Of a DNA stretch of 64,000 nt, positions 56,701 to 64,000 are shown in pieces. The DNA is from Mucilaginibacter aquatilis (GTDB taxonomy: Bacteria; Bacteroidota; Bacteroidia; Sphingobacteriales; Sphingobacteriaceae), in NCBI RefSeq assembly GCF_009755275.1, contig NZ_WQLA01000001.1, positions 186,001 to 250,000 of the forward strand. The letters are read 5' to 3'. The position numbers and the translations under genes were made by a program. The notes below the pieces were generated by a model that was given only the letters and a program-made list of their open reading frames with translations, did not search any database and was not told the origin of the DNA. Position 1 is the stretch's first letter, and each line of letters begins with the position of its first letter.

Positions 56701-57302
56701 TTAACGTTAAACTTTTTGGCAAACTTAAGTAAGGTGTTATTAATTATTTCCTGCTCAGGTATTTCATGACGCTGCAACTCAATGTAATAGTCTTCGCCAA
56801 AAAGGTCAAGCCACCATTTAAACTCCGCCTCGGCCTCCTCTTCGGTACCTTTCAAAATAGCTTGTGGCACTGATGCACCTATACAGCAGGTGGTGGCAAT
56901 AAGTCCTTCATAGTATTTAAGTATAAGTTCCTTATCAATACGGGGCCATTTACTGTATAAGCCTTCCATATAACCTAAAGAACATAGCTTAATAAGGTTT
57001 TTATACCCTTGCGGGTTCTTTGCCAAAAACAGCTGATGGTGACGAACGTCTTTCTTCTCTTTGGTAAACTGTTTTTTATGGCGGTCTTCTACCACGTAAA
57101 ACTCACAGCCTACAATGGGCTTTACATTGTGTTTGCCGGCTTCGGCTACAAACTTAAACACGCCAAACATGTTGCCATGGTCTGTAATGGCAAGTGCTTT
57201 CATACCATCAGCAGCTGCCTTTTTATACAGCTTTGATATATCGGCGGCGCCATCTAAAAGTGAAAACTGGGTGTGTACGTGTAAGTGAGAAAAATCGGGC
57301 AT
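53718..57302 (-). CDS. dnaE: DNA polymerase III alpha subunit
   Basis: The 1194-residue replicative polymerase starts with a PHP domain (FSHLHVHTQFSLLDGA) and has the catalytic aspartates in MPDIDTDFDD near residue 420, GPGRGSAAGSVVAYC, the palm and fingers (YQEQVMLLSQKLAGF, FNKSHSTCYAFVAY), helix-hairpin-helix GLTGVKGVGEKAI and a C-terminal OB domain. The size fits the shorter Bacteroidota DnaE. It lies alone on the minus strand. Confidence 0.97.
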   Translation of the reverse strand: MPDFSHLHVHTQFSLLDGAADISKLYKKAAADGMKALAITDHGNMFGVFKFVAEAGKHNVKPIVGCEFYVVEDRHKKQFTKEKKDVRHHQLFLAKNPQGYKNLIKLCSLGYMEGLYSKWPRIDKELILKYYEGLIATTCCIGASVPQAILKGTEEEAEAEFKWWLDLFGEDYYIELQRHEIPEQEIINNTLLKFAKKFNVKVICSNDSHYVDQQDANAHDILLCVNTGDMQSTPIATDDEGGRGYRFGFPNDQFYFKTQAEMGKLFHDLPESLDNTNEIVDKVEVLKLKRDIMLPNFPIPPEFKIHDGPESDVLNQWEYLKHLTFTGAYERYKEMTPEVEERINFELFTIKTMGFAGYFLIVADFIKEGRNMGVFIGPGRGSAAGSVVAYCTGITNIDPIKYNLLFERFLNPDRKSMPDIDTDFDDAGRQRVIDYVVDKYGKNQVAQIITYGSMAARTSIQDVGRVLDMPLSDVNALKKLVPDTLGINLKQAIEQVPELKAIKEGNDLKATVLREAEKLEGSVRNTGVHAAGIIIAPDDLTNIVPVATAKDSDLLVTQYDGRVIEDAGVIKMDFLGLKTLTIIKDALRMIKQNHDRDIDIDYIPLDDQKTYELYQRGDTNGTFQFESDGMQMYLRELKPDRFEDLIAMNALYRPGPIEYIPSFIKRKHGLEDVTFDLADMEEYLGETYGITVYQEQVMLLSQKLAGFSKGDADVLRKAMGKKQIEVLNKMEAQFMDGAMAKGHPKDKLTKVWTDWKAFAQYAFNKSHSTCYAFVAYQTAYLKAHYPSEYMAAVLNNQNSIDKISFFMEETRRMGINVLGPDVNESDMAFAVNKNGDVRFGLTGVKGVGEKAIESIIDERNERGPYKSVFDFAQRSNTRNVNKKAYENLVYSGAFDSFGLNRAQFFAKTENGLLTGIERLIKYSNDYQNTQSSSQSSLFGGTVEAYIPEPAMPVCEEWALIEKLKYEKDMIGIYLTGHPLDNYKLELERYCQNTVSDLKVLVTMRGGEAPADIVERFAQLRRMGELSIGGLMANVQHKMTKTGKPFGTFVIEDYYDSYEFALFGDDYIKFRNLLGDGFFVQLKGTVEEKYRQKDNWDMRLGSINLLSEMRDKMTKSLTICMHLHSLNDDMVNNLNEMVLANNQKYEVKNCALRFMIKDGEDNLFIDLPSKTMRVNPSDDLIAGIYSLTNVQPMLK

Positions 57303-57324
57303 AACAAAATCCTTTCAGCAATTA

Positions 57325-57332
57325 CAAAAGTA
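57325..57332 (-). promoter_or_regulatory. -7 box (TACTTTTG) of dnaE
   Basis: Exact TAnnTTTG on the minus strand, 22 bases upstream of the dnaE ATG. No well-spaced -33 box. Confidence 0.45.
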
Positions 57333-57486
57333 CGAAAAAGCGCTCCCCATTGAGGGTGCAACCGGCAAAAGTTATCTACAATAAACGTAAGTTATTAAGA
57401 TTTACAGCTATAAAAAAAAACATTTCGTGCGGTTCAAAGTTTTATAAGCAATTTGCCGTTGCTCTCGTCAGTTTAGCCACAAAGGC

Positions 57487-60400
57487 ATGTGCTTTGTTGT
57501 ATACCATGCACCACACTATTCTTCATCTACTAAATATAATAAATTGGGAAAATTTGGACGTATAGCTTTAAAAACCATTCTATGGATAGTTGCGAGTGTT
57601 ATATTTCTGGTATTACTTGTAGTAATTCTTATACAGGTGCCCGCTGTACAACAGTTTGCAAAAAACAAAGCCGTTAATTTTTTAGAAGGCAAAATTGGCA
57701 CCAAGGTAGAAATCGGATACATCACCATTGGCTTCCCTAAAATGCTGGTATTGGAAAAGGTTTACTTTGAAGACCAAAAACGCGACACGCTGATTGCAGG
57801 TGATAAGCTGAAGGTTGACATCAGCATGCTTAAATTGCTTAAAAGCCAGGTTGAAGTTAACGAGATAAATCTGCAGGGTATTACGGCTAAGGTTAGCCGT
57901 GGTGCCGACAGTACTTTCAACTTCGATTACATTATAAAAGCCTTTGCAAGCGAAAATAAAAAAGAGCCAAAGCCGGAAGATACCACATCTACCCTCAAAA
58001 TATCACTTGATAAAGTTGTACTCGATAAAATAAACATTGCGTATAAAGATTTAACAACAGGCAACGACGTTAAATTTTTGCTGGGACACTTTGATACACG
58101 CATTAAGGATTTTGATTTGGATAAGATGAAGTTCAGCATCCCTAAAATCAATTTATCAGACGTTAATGCGCGCATCATTCAAACTCCTGCGGGTTCATCA
58201 GTAGCGCAGGCATCTACGGTTGATACTGCTACTACCCCACTTAGCCTTGATTTAGATTTAGGGACTATTGACGTTAACCGGGTTAAAGTTGATTACCGCA
58301 CCAACGAAATGAAAGCCAACGTTAACCTCGGCAAATTCTTGGTGGAGATGAATGATATTGATTTAAAAAATCAGCGCGTTGGCGTTAAAAGCATCACACT
58401 TAATGATACGAAGGCTGGCTTACGCCTGGCCAAACCACAAACAGTGGTTACCGCAGTGGTTGAAACTGCTAAAAAGATTGATACTTTAGTTACGCCGCCA
58501 CAAAGCAACAAGCCTTGGTACGCCACCATTGGTAAAATAAGCCTGGCAAATAATGACATTAAGTTTGACAATGATGCACAGGCACCACTGCGCCGCGGAT
58601 TAGATTTTGGGCACATGGATATTAAAGGCCTGAGTACTGATATAGAAGACCTTTTATACAGCCCCGATACTATTGCCGGTAAGGTAAACCAATTTACCTT
58701 TGCTGATAAAAGCGGCTTCAAGCTTAATGAATTCCGCACCGCATTTATGTATGGTGCTAAAAACGCTTACCTTAAAGACCTGTATGTTGAAACACCAAAT
58801 ACAGTTATTCAGCGTAATGTAGAGGTTGCCTATCCTTCAATAGAGGCAATAACCAAAAACATAGGTTTATTAAGTGTTAATGCCAATGTTGATGGTACAC
58901 GCATTGGCTTGCGTGATGTGTTGCTGCTTATGCCAACAATGGCCTCTATGGAACCATTCCGCAGCACGCCAAACGCATCATTCAGGGTTAACGGCCGTGT
59001 AGCCGGTATGGTGAATGATTTGCGCATATCAAACTTTGAAGTTTGGGGCTTGTCAAATACGCACATTAAAACATCGGCCGTATTAAAAGGCATGCCTGAT
59101 GTTAAAAAGGCTTACTTTGATGTTAACCTTGCCGACTTTACTACCAGCCGACGCGACATTTACCGCTTAGCACCGCGTGGCACCATTCCGCCAAGCGTAA
59201 GCATACCCGAGAGAATGAGCCTTAGCGGTAAATTAAAAGGTAGCATGCAAAATTTGACTACTCAGCTTAATTTACGCTCTAGCTATGGAAACTTGTCTGC
59301 AGCGGCCAATGTAAAAAACGCTATGGACATGAAGCGTATATCTTACGCTGCTAATGTAAAAGCTATTAACCTCAATGCCGGAGCGCTTACCAAACAGCCT
59401 AAAATGGTAGGTCGCCTTACACTAAGTGCCAATGTTAAAGGCGCCGGCGCCGATCCTAAAAATCTTAATGTTGATTTTAGCGCAAACGTTGCAAGCGCAC
59501 AAATACAAGGCTATAACTACCGCAACCTGGTTGCAAAAGGCAGTGCCCGCAATGGCGCCTATGTAGCCAAAGCCACCATGCGCGACCCCAACATTAACTT
59601 CACGCTTGATGCTAAAGCCAACATGAGCAAAAAGTATCCGTCGGTAAATGCAACGCTTTTGGTTGACAGCATAAATTTACAACGCCTCAATTTTGTTAAG
59701 GATGATATGCGCTTCCACGGTAAAATTGTTGCTGATTTGCCAACTGCCGACCCTGATTACTTAAATGGCAGTGTTTTACTTACTGATATGCTGTTGGTAA
59801 ATAAAGGCCAGCGCATACAGTTAGATACAGTTAGCGTTATATCGACAGCTAATGCTGATAGCAGCAGTCTGCGGTTTAAAACACCTTTCTTAACTGCACG
59901 CTTAGGTGGCAAGTATAAGCTTACCGAAATTGGCACTGCACTACAGGATAATATAAACAAGTACTTCAATACAGCTTTGGCCGCAGCACCCACTGTTCAA
60001 AGCAAGGCAAAGCCGGTTAAGTATTCGCCGCAACAGTTTAGTTTTAACTTAAAAATGGTTAAAACGCCATTAATAACGCAGTTTGTGCCCGATTTAAAGC
60101 AGCTTGACCCGGTAATAATAAACGGACGCTTTGATAGTCAGTCGGATTTATTGCTTGTAAATGGCAGCATACCAAAAGTTATTTATGGAACCAATACCAT
60201 TGATAACGGCAAGCTGAACATTAATACTAATAACAATGCTCTTAATTACGGCCTTACATTTGACCAGGTAAAAGTTGGCGAAAGCTTAAAACTGCTGTAC
60301 CCTGGCCTAACCGGTAATGCACAAAATGACAAGCTTAACCTTAGCCTGCAAGTGCGCGATGCAGCACGCAAAGAACGCTACCGCATTGCAGGCGTGTTTA

Positions 60401-62724
60401 GTGTGTTGCCAAATGAATACCAATTCAGCTTTTTACAGGATGGCTTATTGTTAGATTACATGGCTTGGGCGGTAAATCCAAACAATGCATTTCAGTTTGG
60501 CAGCAAAGGAATTTTAGCGCGCGATTTTTCAATTACCAATAGCAATCAGGTACTGAGCGTTACCAGCAATCCGCAACAATTAAATGCACCATTAACGGTT
60601 AACTTTAACAATTTCCATATTGAAACCCTTACGCGCTTGGCGCAGCAAGACTCATTGTTGGTTGGCGGAACTATAAACGGAAACGCCACGGTAAGCAACC
60701 TGCAGGCCTCTCCGGTTTTTGTAGCTGATATGAATGTTGGCGACTTTAACTTTAAAGGTGATACCGTAGGCAACATTGCCATAAAGGTGAATAACCAAAC
60801 CGCTAACGCTTATGCAGCCAATGTAAACATAACCGGCAAAGGTAACCAGGTTGATCTGACCGGCATGTATTACACTGATACGCCTGAAGGCAGGTTAGAC
60901 ATGAACCTGAATATTGTTAACCTAAGCATGAAAAGCATTGAAGGCTTCAGCTTTGGCAGCATCAGGAGAGCAACCGGTAACATCACCGGCGGATTGAAAA
61001 TTACCGGCACTGCCTCGGCGCCAAACGTACGCGGCGATGTAAACTTCAACCAGGTAGGCTTCAATGTTTCGATGTTGAATTCATACTTTACTATGCCAAA
61101 GGAAAGCATCAGCTTTAACAATGAAGGTATACGGTTTAATGACTTTACCATGGTTGATTCCACCGGTAATAAAGCCGTTATAAGCGGAGCAGTTTACACT
61201 AAAACGTATAAAGACTTTAGCTTTGGTTTAGACATTAACGCCAACAACTTCCGTGCGGTAAACTCTACCCGTGCCGATAACAAGTTGTTTTACGGTAAGC
61301 TTTACATCGATACACGCGTAAAAATTCGTGGTGATATGGCTAAACCCGTGGTTGATGCAAGCTTGACCGTTGATCCGCAAACAGATATGACCTTCGTGTT
61401 GCCAACAACCGACCCAAGCATTGAAGACCGTAAAGGCGTTGTTGAATTCATCGATGCCGATGCACCAAAAATTGATTCAATTTTACTGGCTAAGAGACTT
61501 GATTCGCTACGTAAATCAGAACTTACAGGTTTGGACGTTAACGCCACCATCAATGTAAGTAAAGAAGCCAACTTTAACATTGTGATTGATGAGCGCAACG
61601 GCGATGTGGTTCACATTAAAGGTGATGCACAGTTGAGCGCGGGTATTGATCCAAGCGGAAAAATTAACTTAACTGGTACGTACACAGTTAACCAAGGTTC
61701 TTATGAGCTATCATACGGTCCGGTTAATCGCCTGTTTAGGTTTAAACAGGGAAGCACTATTGTTTGGAACGGCGACCCTACCGATGCTAATGTTGACCTT
61801 ACTGCTATTTACGTAGCCAACGTACCTCCTATTGACTTAGTCGAAAATCAATCGGGCGGTACTGATGCGCAAAGTACAGTTTACAAGCAAAAGCTTCCTT
61901 TCAACGTAAACTTAAACATGCAGAACAAATTGCTTACCCCTAAAATTGGGTTTGACATTGTACTGCCTGACAGCAACTACACTGTATCGCAAACGGTAGT
62001 TAATACCGTTAATACTCGCCTTGAGCAAATACGTCGTGACCCTAATGAAATGAACAAGCAGGTACTTGGTGTGCTTGTACTGGGCCATTTTATTGGTGAT
62101 AATCCTTTACAAAGCCAGGGCGGCAGTGCCGGTGTTGAAGGCACCATACGTAACAGCGTAAGCGGGTTGCTTTCAAACCAGTTAAATAAACTTGCCGGTG
62201 ATTTAATTGGAGGCGTTGACCTAAACTTTGATTTGCAATCAGGTCAGGATTATTCTACGGGTACCGAGCAAAACCGAACCGATTTAAACGTTGGCTTATC
62301 TAAACGCTTCCTTAATGATCGTTTAACAGTTACCGTTGGTAATAACTTTATGCTCGAAGGTAAACAACAGCCAGGCCAGCGTACCACCACCATTGCGGGC
62401 AACGTAATGCTTAATTACCGTTTAACTAAAGATGGCCGCTACGCGCTGCGCGCCTACCGCCGCGACCAGTTTATTGTAATACAAGGCCAGGTAATTGAAA
62501 CAGGTGTTGGCTTCTCATTAAATGTTGACTACAACCGCTTCAAAGAAATCTTCTCAAAAACCAGTCGTGAGGAAAGAGCGCTTATACGTGAACGCAAACG
62601 CGAGGAGAAAGAAAAAAAGGAGCAACAAGAACAAAAAGAAAAGGACCAACAACCTGCCGATGAACCTAAAAAAGCAGCAACAGACAGTACCTCAACCGAA
62701 AGCATATCCACATTTGAACTATGA
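57487..62724 (+). CDS. tamB: TamB-family translocation/assembly module protein
   Basis: The 1745-residue protein has one N-terminal inner-membrane anchor (TILWIVASVIFLVLLVVIL, about residues 30-48) followed by an enormous beta-helical body of AsmA/TamB type (repeated 'ITLNDTKAGLRL'-like strands) and a C-terminal DUF490 domain (about 1350-1700), then a charged Arg/Lys/Glu-rich tail and a short end. Such proteins bridge the periplasm for lipid or outer-membrane-protein transport. ATG at 57487 is taken as start, but a TTG nearer the anchor (57538) is also possible. It overlaps the next gene by ATGA. Confidence 0.9.
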   Translation: MCFVVYHAPHYSSSTKYNKLGKFGRIALKTILWIVASVIFLVLLVVILIQVPAVQQFAKNKAVNFLEGKIGTKVEIGYITIGFPKMLVLEKVYFEDQKRDTLIAGDKLKVDISMLKLLKSQVEVNEINLQGITAKVSRGADSTFNFDYIIKAFASENKKEPKPEDTTSTLKISLDKVVLDKINIAYKDLTTGNDVKFLLGHFDTRIKDFDLDKMKFSIPKINLSDVNARIIQTPAGSSVAQASTVDTATTPLSLDLDLGTIDVNRVKVDYRTNEMKANVNLGKFLVEMNDIDLKNQRVGVKSITLNDTKAGLRLAKPQTVVTAVVETAKKIDTLVTPPQSNKPWYATIGKISLANNDIKFDNDAQAPLRRGLDFGHMDIKGLSTDIEDLLYSPDTIAGKVNQFTFADKSGFKLNEFRTAFMYGAKNAYLKDLYVETPNTVIQRNVEVAYPSIEAITKNIGLLSVNANVDGTRIGLRDVLLLMPTMASMEPFRSTPNASFRVNGRVAGMVNDLRISNFEVWGLSNTHIKTSAVLKGMPDVKKAYFDVNLADFTTSRRDIYRLAPRGTIPPSVSIPERMSLSGKLKGSMQNLTTQLNLRSSYGNLSAAANVKNAMDMKRISYAANVKAINLNAGALTKQPKMVGRLTLSANVKGAGADPKNLNVDFSANVASAQIQGYNYRNLVAKGSARNGAYVAKATMRDPNINFTLDAKANMSKKYPSVNATLLVDSINLQRLNFVKDDMRFHGKIVADLPTADPDYLNGSVLLTDMLLVNKGQRIQLDTVSVISTANADSSSLRFKTPFLTARLGGKYKLTEIGTALQDNINKYFNTALAAAPTVQSKAKPVKYSPQQFSFNLKMVKTPLITQFVPDLKQLDPVIINGRFDSQSDLLLVNGSIPKVIYGTNTIDNGKLNINTNNNALNYGLTFDQVKVGESLKLLYPGLTGNAQNDKLNLSLQVRDAARKERYRIAGVFSVLPNEYQFSFLQDGLLLDYMAWAVNPNNAFQFGSKGILARDFSITNSNQVLSVTSNPQQLNAPLTVNFNNFHIETLTRLAQQDSLLVGGTINGNATVSNLQASPVFVADMNVGDFNFKGDTVGNIAIKVNNQTANAYAANVNITGKGNQVDLTGMYYTDTPEGRLDMNLNIVNLSMKSIEGFSFGSIRRATGNITGGLKITGTASAPNVRGDVNFNQVGFNVSMLNSYFTMPKESISFNNEGIRFNDFTMVDSTGNKAVISGAVYTKTYKDFSFGLDINANNFRAVNSTRADNKLFYGKLYIDTRVKIRGDMAKPVVDASLTVDPQTDMTFVLPTTDPSIEDRKGVVEFIDADAPKIDSILLAKRLDSLRKSELTGLDVNATINVSKEANFNIVIDERNGDVVHIKGDAQLSAGIDPSGKINLTGTYTVNQGSYELSYGPVNRLFRFKQGSTIVWNGDPTDANVDLTAIYVANVPPIDLVENQSGGTDAQSTVYKQKLPFNVNLNMQNKLLTPKIGFDIVLPDSNYTVSQTVVNTVNTRLEQIRRDPNEMNKQVLGVLVLGHFIGDNPLQSQGGSAGVEGTIRNSVSGLLSNQLNKLAGDLIGGVDLNFDLQSGQDYSTGTEQNRTDLNVGLSKRFLNDRLTVTVGNNFMLEGKQQPGQRTTTIAGNVMLNYRLTKDGRYALRAYRRDQFIVIQGQVIETGVGFSLNVDYNRFKEIFSKTSREERALIRERKREEKEKKEQQEQKEKDQQPADEPKKAATDSTSTESISTFEL

Positions 62725-64000
62725 TTAAAAAATCAGCATATACACTTCTAACAATCACGGTAATTGCAAGCAGTTGCAGTACCACCAAACAATTACCAGC
62801 CGGACAAAAGCTGTACACCGGTGCTGATATTAATTTTACGGATAAAGACATATCAAAAAAAGAGCAAAGCCTTATTAAAAGCGATTTACAAAGCTTGTTA
62901 AGACCTAAACCAAATGGTAAGATAGGCCCATTCAGATTTAAGTTGTGGGTTTATCAAAAAACACGTACAAACAAAACCAAAGGCTTTAAGCACTGGCTTA
63001 ACACCAAGTTTGGCGAAGCGCCTGTTTTGGTTAGTGCTGTTGATCTTACACAAAACAGCTCCATACTGCAAAACCGTCTTCAAAACCGGAGTTATTTCCA
63101 GGCACAGGTTACTGGCGATACCGTAGGAAAAGAGAAGGTAGCGAAAGCTGTGTATTCTGTTTCGGCCGGACCGTCTTACAAGTACCGTAACATCATATGG
63201 CCGTCAGACAGTAAGGATCCGCTTGATACGGCAATTGCCGGCACCTCAGCTCAAACCATTTTGAAAAAGGGTGAGGCTTACAATTTAGATGCTATAAAGG
63301 CCGAACGACTGCGTATTGACGCACGGGTGAAAGAAAAAGGCTTTTATTACTTTGCACCCGAGAACCTTATTTTACGTGTAGACAGCACAGTTGGCAACCA
63401 TGAAATTGATGGCTATGTTAAGGTTAAAGATGAGGTGAGCGAGCGCGCGCGTAGAATTTACACCATTGATAACATATACATTTACCCTGCTTACAGCCTG
63501 CGAGATACTTCTTTAAGATTACAGGACAAAATACCTTACAACTGGTATAACGTAATAGACAGCAGACGCCGTCGCACCATACGTCCGTATGTATTTAAAA
63601 ACACGGTTTTGTTGCGCCCCGGAGAGGTTTATAACCGTACCGATCATACTAATTCATTAAGCAGGTTTGTGGAATTAGGGCCATATAAATTTGTGAAAAA
63701 CAGGTTTGAAGACGTTTCTGCTGACTCTTCAAAACTGAATGTATTTTACTTCTTGACCCAGTACCCTAAAAAATCATTGTCATTTGATGCGTTGGCACGT
63801 ACTACATCAGCTAACTTTAATGGTACACAGGTAAACGTAAACTGGCGCCATCGCAATGCTTTTTTAGGTGCCGAAGCGCTCACCATCACGTTATTTGGCA
63901 GCACCGACGGACAGATATCAGGAAACGCCGGTGGTGGTAACGCTCTTTACCAATATGGCGCACAAGCTACTTTATCATGGCCGCGCTTCATTAGTCCGTT
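62721..64000 (+). CDS. Lipoprotein-type Omp85/TamA-like outer-membrane protein, cut by the window end
   Basis: Starting in the ATGA overlap with tamB and open to base 64000 (about 426 residues visible), the protein has an SPII signal (LTITVIASSC, Cys19) and then POTRA-like beta-alpha repeats (FFYYFAPENLIL-type, YTIDNIYIYPAY, FVELGPYKFVKNRFE), entering a barrel region (VNVNWRHRNAFLGAEALTITLFG). This is the expected TamA/BamA partner of TamB; BamA proteins are not normally acylated, so the lipobox is notable. The C-terminal half lies outside the window. Confidence 0.85.
   Translation, partial: MIKKSAYTLLTITVIASSCSTTKQLPAGQKLYTGADINFTDKDISKKEQSLIKSDLQSLLRPKPNGKIGPFRFKLWVYQKTRTNKTKGFKHWLNTKFGEAPVLVSAVDLTQNSSILQNRLQNRSYFQAQVTGDTVGKEKVAKAVYSVSAGPSYKYRNIIWPSDSKDPLDTAIAGTSAQTILKKGEAYNLDAIKAERLRIDARVKEKGFYYFAPENLILRVDSTVGNHEIDGYVKVKDEVSERARRIYTIDNIYIYPAYSLRDTSLRLQDKIPYNWYNVIDSRRRRTIRPYVFKNTVLLRPGEVYNRTDHTNSLSRFVELGPYKFVKNRFEDVSADSSKLNVFYFLTQYPKKSLSFDALARTTSANFNGTQVNVNWRHRNAFLGAEALTITLFGSTDGQISGNAGGGNALYQYGAQATLSWPRFISP

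Noticed and set aside
57350..57565. 71-codon plus-strand frame just upstream of tamB
   Set aside because: Overlaps the tamB start in another frame, has no motif, and seems to be leader sequence.

Overview
The window reads as chromosomal DNA of a Bacteroidota bacterium, most likely family Sphingobacteriaceae (Mucilaginibacter/Pedobacter-like). Reasons: moderate-to-low GC, little Shine-Dalgarno signal, several TAnnTTTG (-7) promoter boxes, a TonB receptor paired with a DUF4249 lipoprotein, LruC, DUF3810 and DUF2027/Smr proteins, many SPII lipoproteins, and sphingolipid genes. The species call is inference. I saw no rRNA, tRNA, CRISPR array, prophage or insertion sequence.

Layout. 1-6.7 kb (minus strand): a DUF6428 gene cut by the window edge, an ArsR regulator with two near-identical palindromic operators, then a tripartite RND efflux operon in the order tolC-type, adaptor, pump. 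7.0-11.9 kb (plus): an overlapping three-gene ceramide operon (serine palmitoyltransferase, GNAT-type ceramide synthase, epimerase-like reductase), followed by inositol-phosphate synthase. 12.1-17.4 kb: FabF, a DUF2027/Smr protein, a membrane enzyme of the sphingomyelin/inositol-phosphoceramide synthase type (PAP2_C), two small envelope proteins and a UDP-glucuronate epimerase. 17.7-21.9 kb: CioAB-type bd oxidase facing malate:quinone oxidoreductase. 22.3-24.2 kb: an alpha/beta hydrolase and a desaturase resembling eukaryotic dihydroceramide delta-4 desaturase DES1. 24.3-30.6 kb: housekeeping and small genes (FrnE-like DsbA, DUF3810, DUF47, SDR, pirin). 30.7-35.1 kb: TonB receptor, DUF4249 lipoprotein, MFS carrier. 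35.2-40.4 kb (minus): beta-barrel protein, acetyl-xylan-esterase-type hydrolase, aldose 1-epimerase and GH26 mannanase. 40.5-43.1 kb: Mla-type lipid ABC importer (permease, ATPase, MCE). 43.2-48.8 kb: SDR, a TspO and soluble hybrid kinase group, TruC, Nudix. 49.1-53.2 kb: LruC lipoprotein, two frameshifted genes, a B-lectin lipoprotein. 53.7-57.3 kb: dnaE. 57.5-64 kb: TamB and a lipoprotein-type Omp85 protein cut by the window end.

The most interesting theme is sphingolipid metabolism spread over about 17 kb (7.0-24.2 kb). Ceramide backbone synthesis, inositol-phosphate supply, a candidate ceramide head-group transferase and a candidate delta-4 desaturase all lie within one window. Taken together they suggest a bacterium that makes inositol-type phosphosphingolipids and perhaps unsaturated, sphingosine-like bases. 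The backbone operon is well supported by family knowledge. The head-group and desaturation steps are inferred from motifs and need biochemical proof. Other lipid and outer-membrane genes in the window (Mla system, TamB/Omp85, RND pump) could share the same envelope but are not physically linked to the sphingolipid genes.
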